A program made the translations under genes and the position numbers. From assembly GCA_037893245.1 (NCBI GenBank), contig JBAIAA010000697.1, forward strand, positions 868,001-932,000: a stretch of 64,000 bases of DNA, in the 5' to 3' direction. Origin of the DNA: Crossaster papposus. Its lineage: Eukaryota; Echinodermata; Asteroidea; Velatida; Solasteridae. This document shows, piece after piece, positions 10,574 to 22,500 of this stretch (the stretch's first letter is position 1; every line of letters begins with the position of its first letter). The notes below the pieces were generated by a model, which worked only from the letters and a program-made list of their open reading frames with translations, had not been told where the DNA came from and searched no databases.

Positions 10574-13500
10574 GTAAGATTGAATATCTGTCACCTGTGG
10601 TATTTCCTCGAATTCTTGACCTGTTTGTGAGCAATTGTAGACAAGCTCCATCAGGATCAGGGACGTATTATACATCCTTCTCATTTTGTTGTCTGTTAAC
10701 TTTTCGTTTCTTAAGCATTATTCATCCAACATCAATTTAAAGGTAGGATACGCCATTGGTAATTGCTTGATTTATCAGGAATGGGTGGAGTTGGGAATTG
10801 TATTTTATAGTAAATATCGTTTAACTGACCTGTCCAAAGTTTTACAATCATGGATGCTAAAAAAACAAACTTAGAGATCAGGTTGTGAACAACCAAACAG
10901 CTGTTCCCAAAATGTTTTTGATTGTCATTACATAGCAGAGAATGGTTTAATGAATTAAACAAACAAATATAAAACAGTTAAAGTGGATCTGTTACACATC
11001 CTGATTAAGGTTCCTACCGACTTACACTCAAATCAGACTCGCAGTTTAATAGTTATTAACTAGAGCTAATGTGCTTCAAGAGGCACCAGTGGTGGCACTA
11101 CGGGGGGCATGAGGGAGCACCCCCCCCCCCCCCCCCCCCCCGTCAAGTTGTTTTCTTGCTCCCCAGTTTTCCTTGCTCCCCCATGTACATGTACAAACTA
11201 TGTACATGTACGTTTTTAATGAGGCTTAGGCCTACCATACGGGTTTTCTTAAAGAAATGTTTGTCATGAAGTGTTGGTTGCTCATTAATTTTTTTTCTGA
11301 GTAGTCTGTTAGGTCCGGCATGTAATTGTCTTTGCAAAGTCGGGTGTTGCTTTCAATACTGTCGAGGATAAATTAGTATCTTACAACCAGATATCTTCGT
11401 TGTATGGCCTCTCTTACAATATCTGGAATTTGCTTGGAATTGATTATTGATTGCTCATTGACAAGAACATTGTAAATTTGTGTTGACCATCTCTTAGTGT
11501 TTCCTAGTAAGGTATTGCTAAGTTTGCCACCAAGAGAAACTATTTCTTTTGCTGAAGTGTCTCCCGAGTCTATTTCTTCTAAGCTTGTTTAGGGACTGCA
11601 CCAACAAAAACAAATGTGACACCTGCAAAAAGCCCTTCATTTGATGGAAACTCTGCATTTGATGGGTTTAAAATTGAAGGGATTTTGTCCACAACCTCAA
11701 CTTTGTCCACTCTTTGTAGAGATGAGTTGTATTTGGCTGCGAACAACTTTCGAGTAATATAACCCCGAAATACCGCTTGTATCAAGCAAGCAGCGACATG
11801 TTTCTTAACATACAAGCCATGTGCTTCTCCAATTTTGTTAATTTTTTTTCTTCTGAAAAACACAGGATTTGATATGATAATTGTCTATACATGGTTGATA
11901 ACAGAGAGGGTAATGAGTCGATCTTTGTTTTGGCACCATGTCTAGTTGTGTGTTGAAAAGAATGGCGACTATATGATCATAGTTGAGGTGTTCTCCACCC
12001 TCAGTTTGAAAACGTGACATGGGAAAATCAGCCTGGTCCATGAAATATCTTGCATAATCGATAAACTTAATCATGTATGGGGTAATGTTTTTCAAGGTAT
12101 AACGCTTACAGGGCTTATTGATAGAAACACTTGCATGTTTCTTATAAAGCCATTTTGTTTGGGTACAACGTACTAGCCCCACGTATAATCTTCCGTATGT
12201 AAAAAGCCTTGACGTTTTCCTGGTAACAATATTGTGGTTCTGGATCTGTCTTTAAAATGTCATACATTACATAAATGCTGTTCCAAAATGTTTACAACCA
12301 TATCATACTCTGTAAAGTTGGCTGGAACATCAATGTATGATCTGATGTTATCTGGAAGAGCGTTTGCTATTATGCGGTTGGGGACAACATTTTTCATAAC
12401 ATGGGGAAAATCGCTTTCTCTGCCAAGCGGAGCAGGAGCAACTATACCTAATTGCCCTGAAAATTGCCTTGTCGTATACCCCTTTTTTTGATATTTGAAA
12501 CTAAATTGTCGATAAGTTGCTTCGTTGAAGGTGTGCTTTGTTTTAGCTGTTGTGCCTTGTGTCCTTTGGACATTATTTGTTCGACTTCCAGGTTTAACAA
12601 CTTTTCTACTACCCTGGTCAAACCATGCATCGTGTCAAATGCAATCTGCTTATAACAGGTATAAATGGCACCAGTGACTCCTCATGTACCCTATCGACAT
12701 GTACATCTAAATCAGTCCCCAGACCATTTGACGCAACTTCAGACTGTTGTGCTTTTCCTGCTAAGTGATAACAATTCCACCCAAACTCTGAGACAGGATT
12801 GAGTTGTTTGGACCCATCAAGGATTTTTGATGAAGAAAATTTCGTCCCCACTGAGATAATATTTGTTTGTGCTTGTGACTGCTTCCATCCTATTCATGAA
12901 TTTATCTTCACCCAAATTCATTTCAAAATTATCTCTCAAATCACTCTCATAGAATATCGAAAAAGTGTACAAATGGTCAGGGCTTTCGTAAGGTATTTTG
13001 TAAAGAAACAAATCGTTATTTGAAAAGGACAATGTAAGAAACGTACTATGCCTGCCTCAAATTTCACGTCCATCTTCCCATATTCTGATACTCAATTCCC
13101 TAGTGAAAAAAAGGGTATCTAAATAACAACACATACAAACGACGGGTTGGATCAATAAACCACCCAGTAGCAGCCCGTCTAGGTAAAACAACTGCATTCA
13201 ATTCAGACTTGTATCTGTTTTGGGTGTTTTTCTCTTGAAGAAAAGAAGGCAGAATTCCTGGTATTTGTTTTCTCATTTCTGCCATGAGCCTATGTGCCAC
13301 TAAACGTATCATAAATGTTAATTGTGTCTTCTGGATAGACGTATTGGATGTATATATCTGTACATTTCATGAGTGCACTCCTGTGCCAGTTGTTGTGTGT
13401 GACTTTGCATTTAATGAGTTTGTGTCATAATGTAAATCAAATCTTCCTTAGATAATCCATCAAAATGACCTGTCAGATCATCACCACTGTTTGCTTTTGG

Positions 13501-16500
13501 GTTGTTTGATTTTTGTGTAAAAGAGTTTACCAAGGTGTCTAAAAACTCCTTTTATGTTTACAAATGTTCTTTTATGGTTTTTTCACAAGTATCAAATGAT
13601 GTATTTGAATCCTGTCCATGCTTTTTTTAAACACAAATATATATAACAACAAAGTCCAACATATTAAAAAAGTTGTTCAAACGCCACATATATCCCTTCA
13701 TGGAGCAAAATATAATGGAACAGACGATCCACACAATGTGATGTAGCCATCCACATTCAAACTGTCGTCAGTCTTGTCTGTCGGGATAGCAACTTTGTGT
13801 GAATTTGAAGGATCACATTATAACAGCGACTGTTGGCTTTTCTTGTCTTATTTCGAGGATTGCGTATTCTACAATTTCTTTTTTTGGCTCGTTTGTAGAA
13901 AGCTTTGTGTCTCAAATTAGTTAACAGGGCATCTTTAAGTATCCATGACCGCTTATTTCCCTGTATCAGAAAAGCTGCTGGACCATTAGAAAAATGTGTT
14001 TCTAAAATCCCATCAAGTTTCGAATATCCCTTATTTATTTCTATCCCAGCGGTTTTAAGAATATTTGGACAGGGAAAGTAGATGTTGTCTTCGTACAATG
14101 CATAACCAACCACTTGCCCTAGGCTAATTGATGTAGCCTTTCGAAACAATGGCTGCATCAATAGGCAATCTTGTAATTGTAACCGAAGATCTCCATTTCT
14201 TCGTGTAATCATGACCAGGGCATTCTCCACAACGATCAGATAGTTAATCTGTTTTGTGTTCTGTTCTGTTTCAATTTAATGTATGTCTATTTTCCTTACC
14301 AGCAAACGAATTAGGAGTTTGACTAACTCTTCTAAGAGGTGATACATTAACACTTATTGGGTTAAGAGGAGCCCTCATCATTTCAGGTTCATCAGTTTTT
14401 AGTAGGCCTATCATTGGCTTCACAGACAGGAGACTCTGGTAAACCATCGTAAACACCACATGGTTGTGAATTTGCATTTATTGCTTCAGACAATGAATTT
14501 TGATTTTCATCAGACCCCTTTATTGGGGTAGAAGTGCCTCTTTGGTTAATGAACGTTTGTTCATCAAAAACTGTATCACTGATTGCTTCATCATGGTAGG
14601 TTTTGTTCAGTATGTCCAATCTTTGTATTATCAGCAGGTACATGTGGTGTATGCACTTTGGCATAATTATATGAGTATGTGCACGCCATCGTGGGTGTGA
14701 TTCAGGGTAGTGCGTGTGCCGTTTTGGAAGCAACTCTGTATAAAGCTATATCAACTCTGCATGTTTTCCTTTTTTTTAAAGAAACGACAGATGCATATGT
14801 TTGTTTCATGGCAGTTAACTGTTTCTGATATCTCTGTCCTAAATGAGGGATAGAAGTTAACATTGCCTCTTAGGTCATCTATAACTATACGTAACTGTCA
14901 TCAATTTTAACAACTGAATAGAAATGACCCGGTTTCATTAATACAGCAGCCGTCAGTATGTACTGTCTTCCCTGAAAAGTAACATATTATTCATCTACAA
15001 CGATGTTAGGTGTTTGTTAGGTGTTGATGTTTACCACTCTTATCTAGACCTAATGTTACCATGAGGAATTTTGGCATGTCATACATCTCCTCATTATCAG
15101 AACTAGTCAGAGCTAAAGGCTCACAGCACAAGTTACACGAAGTATCTTTACACATTATGTTTGGCTGCTCGGTAAACTATTTGGTTAAGACCATCAGCAA
15201 AATTTGCCAGCATGGTTTGCATTCACTGTCTGATCATAATAAAGAACAGGGCTAATTGTGCTTGAAACTGCAGAAATGTTACTGCAAGTCTTGCAAGTTG
15301 CAAGGAACCTTTTACTTCTGTCTCCAAACAGCTCAAAAGCCTGGAGAATTTCGGCATCAGACCGACCTGTATACAACATGTTTGGAAAGGTAAATCCACA
15401 CTTCTTCCCGACTTTCACAGGATGGGCCCATTGTATCACGAAACTGACACACTTCAATCATTCTCTCCAGGAGTGGATTTCCACCACTCACTTTGCATGC
15501 CAAAATAATGCACTTCCAGAAGAGCATCTACACCACATGTGGCCTTCAGTACACCATGGTAATGATGATGGCAACGCAATGCATTTAAAAAAATGCTTTT
15601 AAGAGAGGGTCCATGTAAATATTTCATATAGGCCTAAGTGTCCTCGGCATTGTTTTTTTTTTTAATATGAAAGGACTTGGTTAGCAAATAACCAACATTG
15701 ACATTGTTTTTCTTCTATTGCCCGTTGCCATGGTAACAGGCCGTTTTGTGTTTTGGAAATTTTTTGCCAGTTTGGGGGCTGCAAAAACAGTTTTGTTTGC
15801 TTATTTTAAAAAAATCACCCAGGCAAATTACAAAATGTTATCACAAAATCAACTATATCATTACAAAGTATTTATTTTGGCGATATTAATTTTTTTGTAG
15901 TCGACTTTTTTCTCTCCGCGATATCGCCGATATGGCGATAAAATCGGCAAAAAATTAAGGCATGAAAACAATTTCGCGAAAGGTACGCTCAAACAGCTTT
16001 CGAACACCGCCATGATCGTCCATCAAACATGTTGCGACGTACGTACTTTTTTCTCATGCGATATCGCCCATATGGCGATAAAATTGGCAAACAATAAATT
16101 AAGCCGTAAACAAAATGTCGCCCAAAATACGCTCACATAGCTTTCGAACACTGCTAAAGCTTTCTGTCAAAACCGTCATGGTCTTCCATCAAACACGTTG
16201 TCTTTTCTCATTTGTTCTCTCCTACGTGCGCGAACCGGTAATGAAGCAACCACCGAGGTCATCAAACTTGTTCAGCAAACAGTGATAGCACTCAGGCCTC
16301 GTGTGCTGCACATACATAATACATAACGTTCTCGGCCAATCAGCGTGGAACTCTGCAGCCGTGCAGGGGCCGGTGTTGTACGAATTCTGGTCTTCTATTA
16401 AATCCGGTCTCTTTGTCATGATGTGGCACTCAGTCTCGCACGTGTTTGCGAGTACATTGGTTACACTGAGACATGCGCGATACGCTTAAACAACTCATTT

Positions 16501-19500
16501 GTTCATCGAGTACAAATTGCACACCACACCGGTAACCGAGTCATCAGGCATCACGCAGTCAGCTCAGGACCATGCGCGCGTTGTGTTAGTAAATGTCATG
16601 CAACACCACGCATCGTCCAGCGCTACAAAGTATCATCCTTGCCCTTACTTTAGAGTTTTTTAAAATGTTTTAAATGTCATCCTTATGCTATTTTTAGAAC
16701 ATACATTAAAGCATGTAAAATTGTAATTTTTTACCAATTGTTGTCCCTAAAAAAGTCTACTTGCCAGGGGTAACAAAATATTTTCCGTTTGGATTTGATT
16801 AGAGCCAACATTGGTATTTTCATATCTGGTGAGAAATGTTTGGGGGATTGTATTCTTTTAAGGCAGTACTGCATAACAAATTGTTATTTTCCCCAAAAAA
16901 CAAAACAAAATGAAATTTGAGCTTTCTCTTTAGTTTGAAATAATAATACACACAAACAAGAATTTTTTTTATGAATTTGGCGCCTTTTTCAGATCATAAG
17001 AGTGAGTTGTAGGCCTGTGAACTACTCCTACTGAATAAGCAGCATTTTTGACTTAGAAAATCGAGACTAATCTCCTCCACAACATTTCTTACATACCATT
17101 TTCTGATAACTTTTTATTGGTGGCATATAAAAAAAGAAAATAATAGTCTCGTTGTGAACTAAAACATTATTTTGTAATAACCCAACAGCCCCTTTAAACA
17201 TGTCACCCCTCAAAAACACAGCTTTATTGCCTGCAAGTGTATCCAGAGTGTTACGTTATAGCGCTCCCATAGAGCTATGTCAGTTCGACAAACAAAACAT
17301 AGGGCTTGTTTTGCACTTGTATTTTTTTATATTAGGATATTGACTATAGACGTATTTATTTTATTGCAATAAAAGACCATTAAAGTTTGGCCTATATGGC
17401 TGATTTTTCCGTAAACATTTGTGCCAATTTGTGCTTCAGAATAGCGGCAAAAATATCAAAATGGCTCTCTTTTTTGCACCCAGTTTATCTCTAAGTCACT
17501 AGTTGGCACCTAAATCATTTGTTACGGAACTTTTTACATTTGACAACATGGTTCTTGGATTCAGATTTGAGTTTTGAGAGCGTATTTTTTAGGTATGCCA
17601 ATGTTCTATTGGTTGTAGGAAATCTAGCCCTATGGGTGAGGATAATTTCCCAAGCTACTTTCTTCTTGACATCTTTGTGTTTACTCTCAAGAACGTCTTT
17701 TAATTCATCAAACTTTTCCGCTATAAATACGGTGTTTTTTTCAACACTATATTTAGCTTCACGTTTCTTTCTTTTACCATGTTTTACCTTCCACATCGCC
17801 ATGCCTGTGTAGATATCCATGCACACATAATAGGCCACACGTATCAAATTTACTGTTGTTCATACAATTATCTAGCTCGGCCGATATTCATAAAAGCCCG
17901 CTGAGCACAATTGGCTGCTAAAATGGCCTTGGTGAGGATAACTTCCCAAGCATTTTTCTTCTTGCGATTGGTGTTGGCATCTTTGTGCTTGTCTTTGAGG
18001 CCTTCTTGAGATCTTTTTTTGAGGTCTCGGCCTTGGTCTCGGTCTCGTCCTAACAAGTTCTCGGGTCTCGAAGGGCTCGGGCTCGGTCTCGGCTCCGATC
18101 ATTACATTACATTACATTACATTACATTAATATTTATAATGCGCTTTTCCCAAAAGGCTCAAAGCGCGTACAATTATAAAATGTTACTTAGATATACTTA
18201 CAATAAAATAGTTACATTAAAACTAACAATTGAAACAATGATTGCAGAATAATACAAAGGTAGGAAAATTATACAAAAAGATGCGTTTTCAAAGATTTTT
18301 TGAAGTTATTTACAGAGGTAGAAGATCTAACTGAGATCGGGAGATTGTTCCATGCACGGGAGGCACATACAGTGAAAGTTCTATCACCGGCTTGTACTCT
18401 TGTTCTAGGATATTCAAGTCGTAGGATATCATCTCCAGATCTCAGATTATTTCTTCTTGGAACATATTTTAACAAGCAGTCTGATAAATAGACTGGAGCA
18501 AGGTTATGAAAGGATTTGTAGACAAATAATAAATGCTTGAACATTATTCTTTGTTGTATTGGTAACCAGTGTAGCGAATGCATCAAGGGTATGGGATCAT
18601 GCTTGCGGTTGACAGCAAAAACTAAACGTGCGGCCCAGTTTTGTAACCGCTGCAGTCGTTGTATGTGTACATTGGGTACAGAAGATAACAAACCATTACA
18701 ATAATCAAGCCGTGAAAGTACCAATGAACGAACAGCGTGGTGACATGTAGATTCATCCATGAACTTGCGGGCACGTGATATATTGCGAAGATAGTAATTG
18801 ACAGTTCGTGATATATATGATATATGGGAAGACATGGACATAGCCGAGTCAAAGAATACACCTAGGTTCCTAACAGATTCAGATGGGTGAATAGAAGAGT
18901 TTCCAATAACAATGGAAATATCGGGGATAAGTTTAAGATTATGGGAGGAAGCAGCGACAAAGAATTCTGTTTTATCATCGTTTAATTTAAGCTTATTAAC
19001 TGTCATCCAGGTTTTAATGTCTGAGATGCATTTTTCAAGTTTAGAGACTGCACGATTCATCTCACCAGGTACATTAGGGTTGAATGATATATATAATTGT
19101 GTATCATCAGCATATATATGATAAGAAATTTGGTGGTGCCGTGCTATATCACCAACAGGAAGGGTGTAAACAGTGTAGCCTAGTGGACCAAAGACAGAGC
19201 CCTGTGGTAAGCCATAATCAGCAATAGATGGAGCTGACAATTCACCAGCAATGTCAACCTGACTGGTCCAACCCTTAAGATATGAATGGAACCAGTCAAG
19301 TGCAACCCCTCTTATGCCAATTCTGGATGACAAACGCGAAAGTAATATACTATGATCAATTGTATCAAATGCAGCTGAAAGATCTAATAATACTAGGAGG
19401 GTAACTTGATTTGAATTAAGGGAAAACATGATATCATTTTTTACTTTTATTAGGGCAGATTCAGTACTATGTTTGGGTTTATAAGCTGACTGGTAGGGGT

Positions 19501-22500
19501 CCATTAGATTATGTTGATTCATATGTTCAGATAGTCGTGCACAAGCAATTTTTTCTATTATCTTACCAACGAAACTGATATTCGAAACGGGTCTATAATT
19601 TTTAAGAATATTTCTATCAAGTGACGCCTTTTTTAGTAATGGCTTAATGATGGCACGGTGGGCTTCAGTAGGAAAGATTCCGGACGACAAAGAAGAGTTG
19701 ATAATATCAGTAATAATTGGCACAATTTGAGTAAGGTTTTCCTTAAGCATCCATGTGGGCAAAGGATCCAGGCGACATGATTTTGATGGTGAATTGCAGA
19801 TAATTTTTGATATTTCAGTTTGTGTAGTTAGCCGCAAGGTCGATAGTGATTGCAAATATCGCCTTGGTCTCGGTCGCCTTGGTTTCGGTCGCCTCGCTCT
19901 CGGTCGCCTCGCTCTCGGTCGCCTTGCTTTCGGTCGCCTCGCTCTCGGCCGTCTCGGTCGCCTCGGTCGCCTCGGTCGCCTCGGTCGACTCGGTCTGGGT
20001 CTCCTCGGTCTGGGTCTCCTCGGTCTGGGTCGCCTCGATGTGGGTCGCCTCGGTCTCCCCCGCCTGGCTTTCGGTCGCCTCGCTCTCGGTCGTCTCGGTC
20101 GTCTCGGTCGCCTCGGTCTCCTCGGTCTCCTCGGTCTGGGTCGCCTCGGTCTGGGTCGCCTCGGTCTGGGTCGCCTCGGTCTCGGTCGCCTCGGCCTGGG
20201 TCGCCTCGGTCTCGTTCGTCGCGGTCTCGGTCGCCTCGGTCTCGGTCGCCTCGGTCTGGTTTACCTCGGTCGTCTCGGTCTCAGTCGCCTCGCTCTCGGT
20301 CGCCTCGCTTTCGGTCGCCTCGCTCTCGGTCGCTTCGGTGGTCTCGGTCGCTTCGGTGGTCTCGGTCGCCTCGGTCGCCTTGGTTGTCTCGGTCGCCTCG
20401 GTCGTCTCGGTCTCGGTCGCTTCGGTCTCGGTCGCCTCGGTCTCGGTCTCCTCGGTCTTGGTCGCCTCGGTCATTTAGGTATCTACTACAACACTGATTA
20501 TTATCTTATTTTTTTTTTATTTTTTTTTTTTTATTTTTTTTTTTGGGGGGGGGAGGGGGGGGGGGGGGGAGTTGCGGGTGCGCTGGGTAAAAGAGCACAC
20601 ATAATGATGTTTTATACAGAACTAAAATGCAATGGATGTGTGCCCACACTCAAGGTAGGAATACGGCATTATAACGCTGTATTCAGTTGTTATAACGCTG
20701 TATAATAGAGCGTTATAACGCCGCAATTGTAGGGCGTCATAACGCTGTACTAGGCCATAATAACGCCGTATTAAAATACAATGTGTTCTTGGCGGAGATC
20801 AGCCACCGTAACAATCACCTTTAGCTTGGGTTATATGATTTGTTTAACCACCCTGTACAAAAGCCTAAGTGATGTTTTCCGTGCGAACGTACATTACAGT
20901 GATGGTCACGTGCCATCAAGTCTGCTTAATCGGCTCGATGTACAACCCGCAAGCTGGTATCCCACCCCGTTGGTTCCTACCGTACATCGATCCTTGCACG
21001 TGTACCGCTGTACGTCTGGGTGGGATGCGCATCCCTGCTTCGTCGTACCGCCAGAGGGAGCCCCACTACCTGGACGAGCTGTTTCTGAGTGAGGATGCTG
21101 ACGAGATTTGGGATTACTTCAACTGTACGCCCGCAGTACAAAGTACAGTTTAGATGCATATTTGTAATGCAACAATTTTTTTTATTTTTTTTAAAAACTA
21201 AATTTACTAAGAATATTACCACTTTGTTGGTTCTTTATAAAACATCCCAGGCATGTTTAAAATTAACCCTAAGGGTCTTTCAGAGTGCAACATTTAGGTG
21301 TGTTTTTTAAAGGTAGAATACACCATTTGCAGATATCGAAATTTTTACTACCAAATTATTAAAAAATATCTTACTTATTTGAAAGTAAATAATTATTCTA
21401 GGCATCCAGTAAAATTATTTCGCTAAATATTCTGTATCCCGAAAAAAAATTAAAAAAAATTAATGACGCAGGTTGAAAACAAACGCCGTTTTGGGGTTTC
21501 TTTTTTGTTCGGCATTCATGATTGTAAAACTCTAGACAGGCCAGTTAAACGGGATTTACTAAAAAATTCAACCCCCCAGATCCACTCATTCTTGACAATT
21601 CAAGCAATTATCAATGGTGTATCCTACCTTTTTAACAATGCAATAACTTACTGTCGTTGAGGTTGATCGGATGAAAACAAAATGCTGTAACGTGTTTTCT
21701 TTTCTTCCGGAAAACAAAGTTAAAAGTGAAATTAGCCCTTTAACAAAATTAGGATCTTTAGGTATCAACATCAGTAACACTTTGGTTTGTTTTCTTGTTT
21801 GTTACCAACAGAGTGTTCGAGTACGCAGCCTCTCGGCATGGAGGACAGGACAATCCAAGATGATCGCATCACAGCGTCCAGTAGTTACAATTATTGGCAT
21901 CCACACCTGGCACGCCTCAACCTGAGCCCCGGCGCATGGAAGCCCTCGAGGTTGGTATTAAAGTGAAATACCACGCCTGATACGTATCTTTATTATAATG
22001 CCACAAAACGCGCCCAAATGGTTTAATAATCATCAAAACGCCGACTCGGATTTGTTTTCGTATTGTTTTTTTGTTGTCTGTTTTGGTTTTTTTCGAAACA
22101 AAATCTAGCCCGATCCCGATGCGCCGCTCAATTATTGCACACTATTATACAGTTTCAATAATTGTGTTGATTTTCAAATCCATTCAAGCAATCGATTAAA
22201 TCGCGTTGTTGTGTTATAATGTTATCAGTCTCGCATTACACATATAAACATTTGAATATGAGATGTAGTTAAGATAAGTACATGTAGTTTGCAGTACTAG
22301 CACCATGATCATGTGGCATTTTGTTGTGGGAGTTGTGTGGTTCTGACAAGAACCGGAGGGAACTCGACATTTTTGGATAGTATGCTCTGCCCGTCGTCAG
22401 GAAACTAAGGGATTCTAACGGCGAAGCGGGGTTATATTGAGCCTGGAAGCGATGAAGCGTACGAAGGATGTAACTGAGGGGTACTCATGCAGGACGCTTG

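Larger units (their letters stand above)
1..10740 (+). repeat. Segmental repeat unit A of the discoidin gene array
   Basis: First of three large paralogous units. Position 1 onward matches 22409 onward (unit B) and 38266 onward (unit C). In order it holds discoidin exons 4-5 of gene 1, two ~1.5-kb subrepeats each ending in a tRNA-like sequence, a segment with two promoter-like copies, and the signal-peptide exon of the next gene. Similarity to B continues to the TTAA-type MITE at 10741 and then stops. The match is visible by eye over most of its length with small indels. Percent identity was not computed. Confidence 0.85.
11285..15457 (-). pseudogene. Decayed ORF cluster: C19-like, unknown conserved region, IQ motif, BRCT
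   Basis: Minus-strand protein remnant broken by frameshifts and stops. From its 5' side: 15457-14810 resembles the C-terminal half of a ubiquitin-specific protease (peptidase C19), with a CKTC pair, LMKPGHFY carrying a His, and VIDDLRGN carrying an Asp. 14733-13757 is open in pieces without a known domain. 13312-11900 is well conserved in appearance (EFGWNCYHLAGK, HVDRVHEESLVPFIP, VVPNRIIANALPDNIR, TPYMIKFIDYARYFM, FQTEGGEH) but unknown to me. 11863-11700 has the IQ motif LIQAVFRGYITRK. 11650-11340 is BRCT-like (AGVTFVFVG, EIVSLGGKLSN, FILDSIES). Lesions include a shift in an A8 run near 11848, a 1-bp shift at 11585, and a stop in place of the residue before FILDSIES. It may be a domesticated or decaying mobile-element protein. 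No introns could be placed with confidence. Confidence 0.55.

Noticed and set aside
14254..14304. 51-nt intron (GTAAGG...ACAG) in the decayed cluster
   Set aside because: Splice signals are present and would join two frames, but the length is very short for a metazoan intron and nearby frame changes are plain indels.
19755..20705. Long open frames of 316, 219, 215 and 210 codons over the minisatellite
   Set aside because: They arise from a 9-bp repeat that stays open in several frames at once. The translations are pure repeats with no domain or start context.
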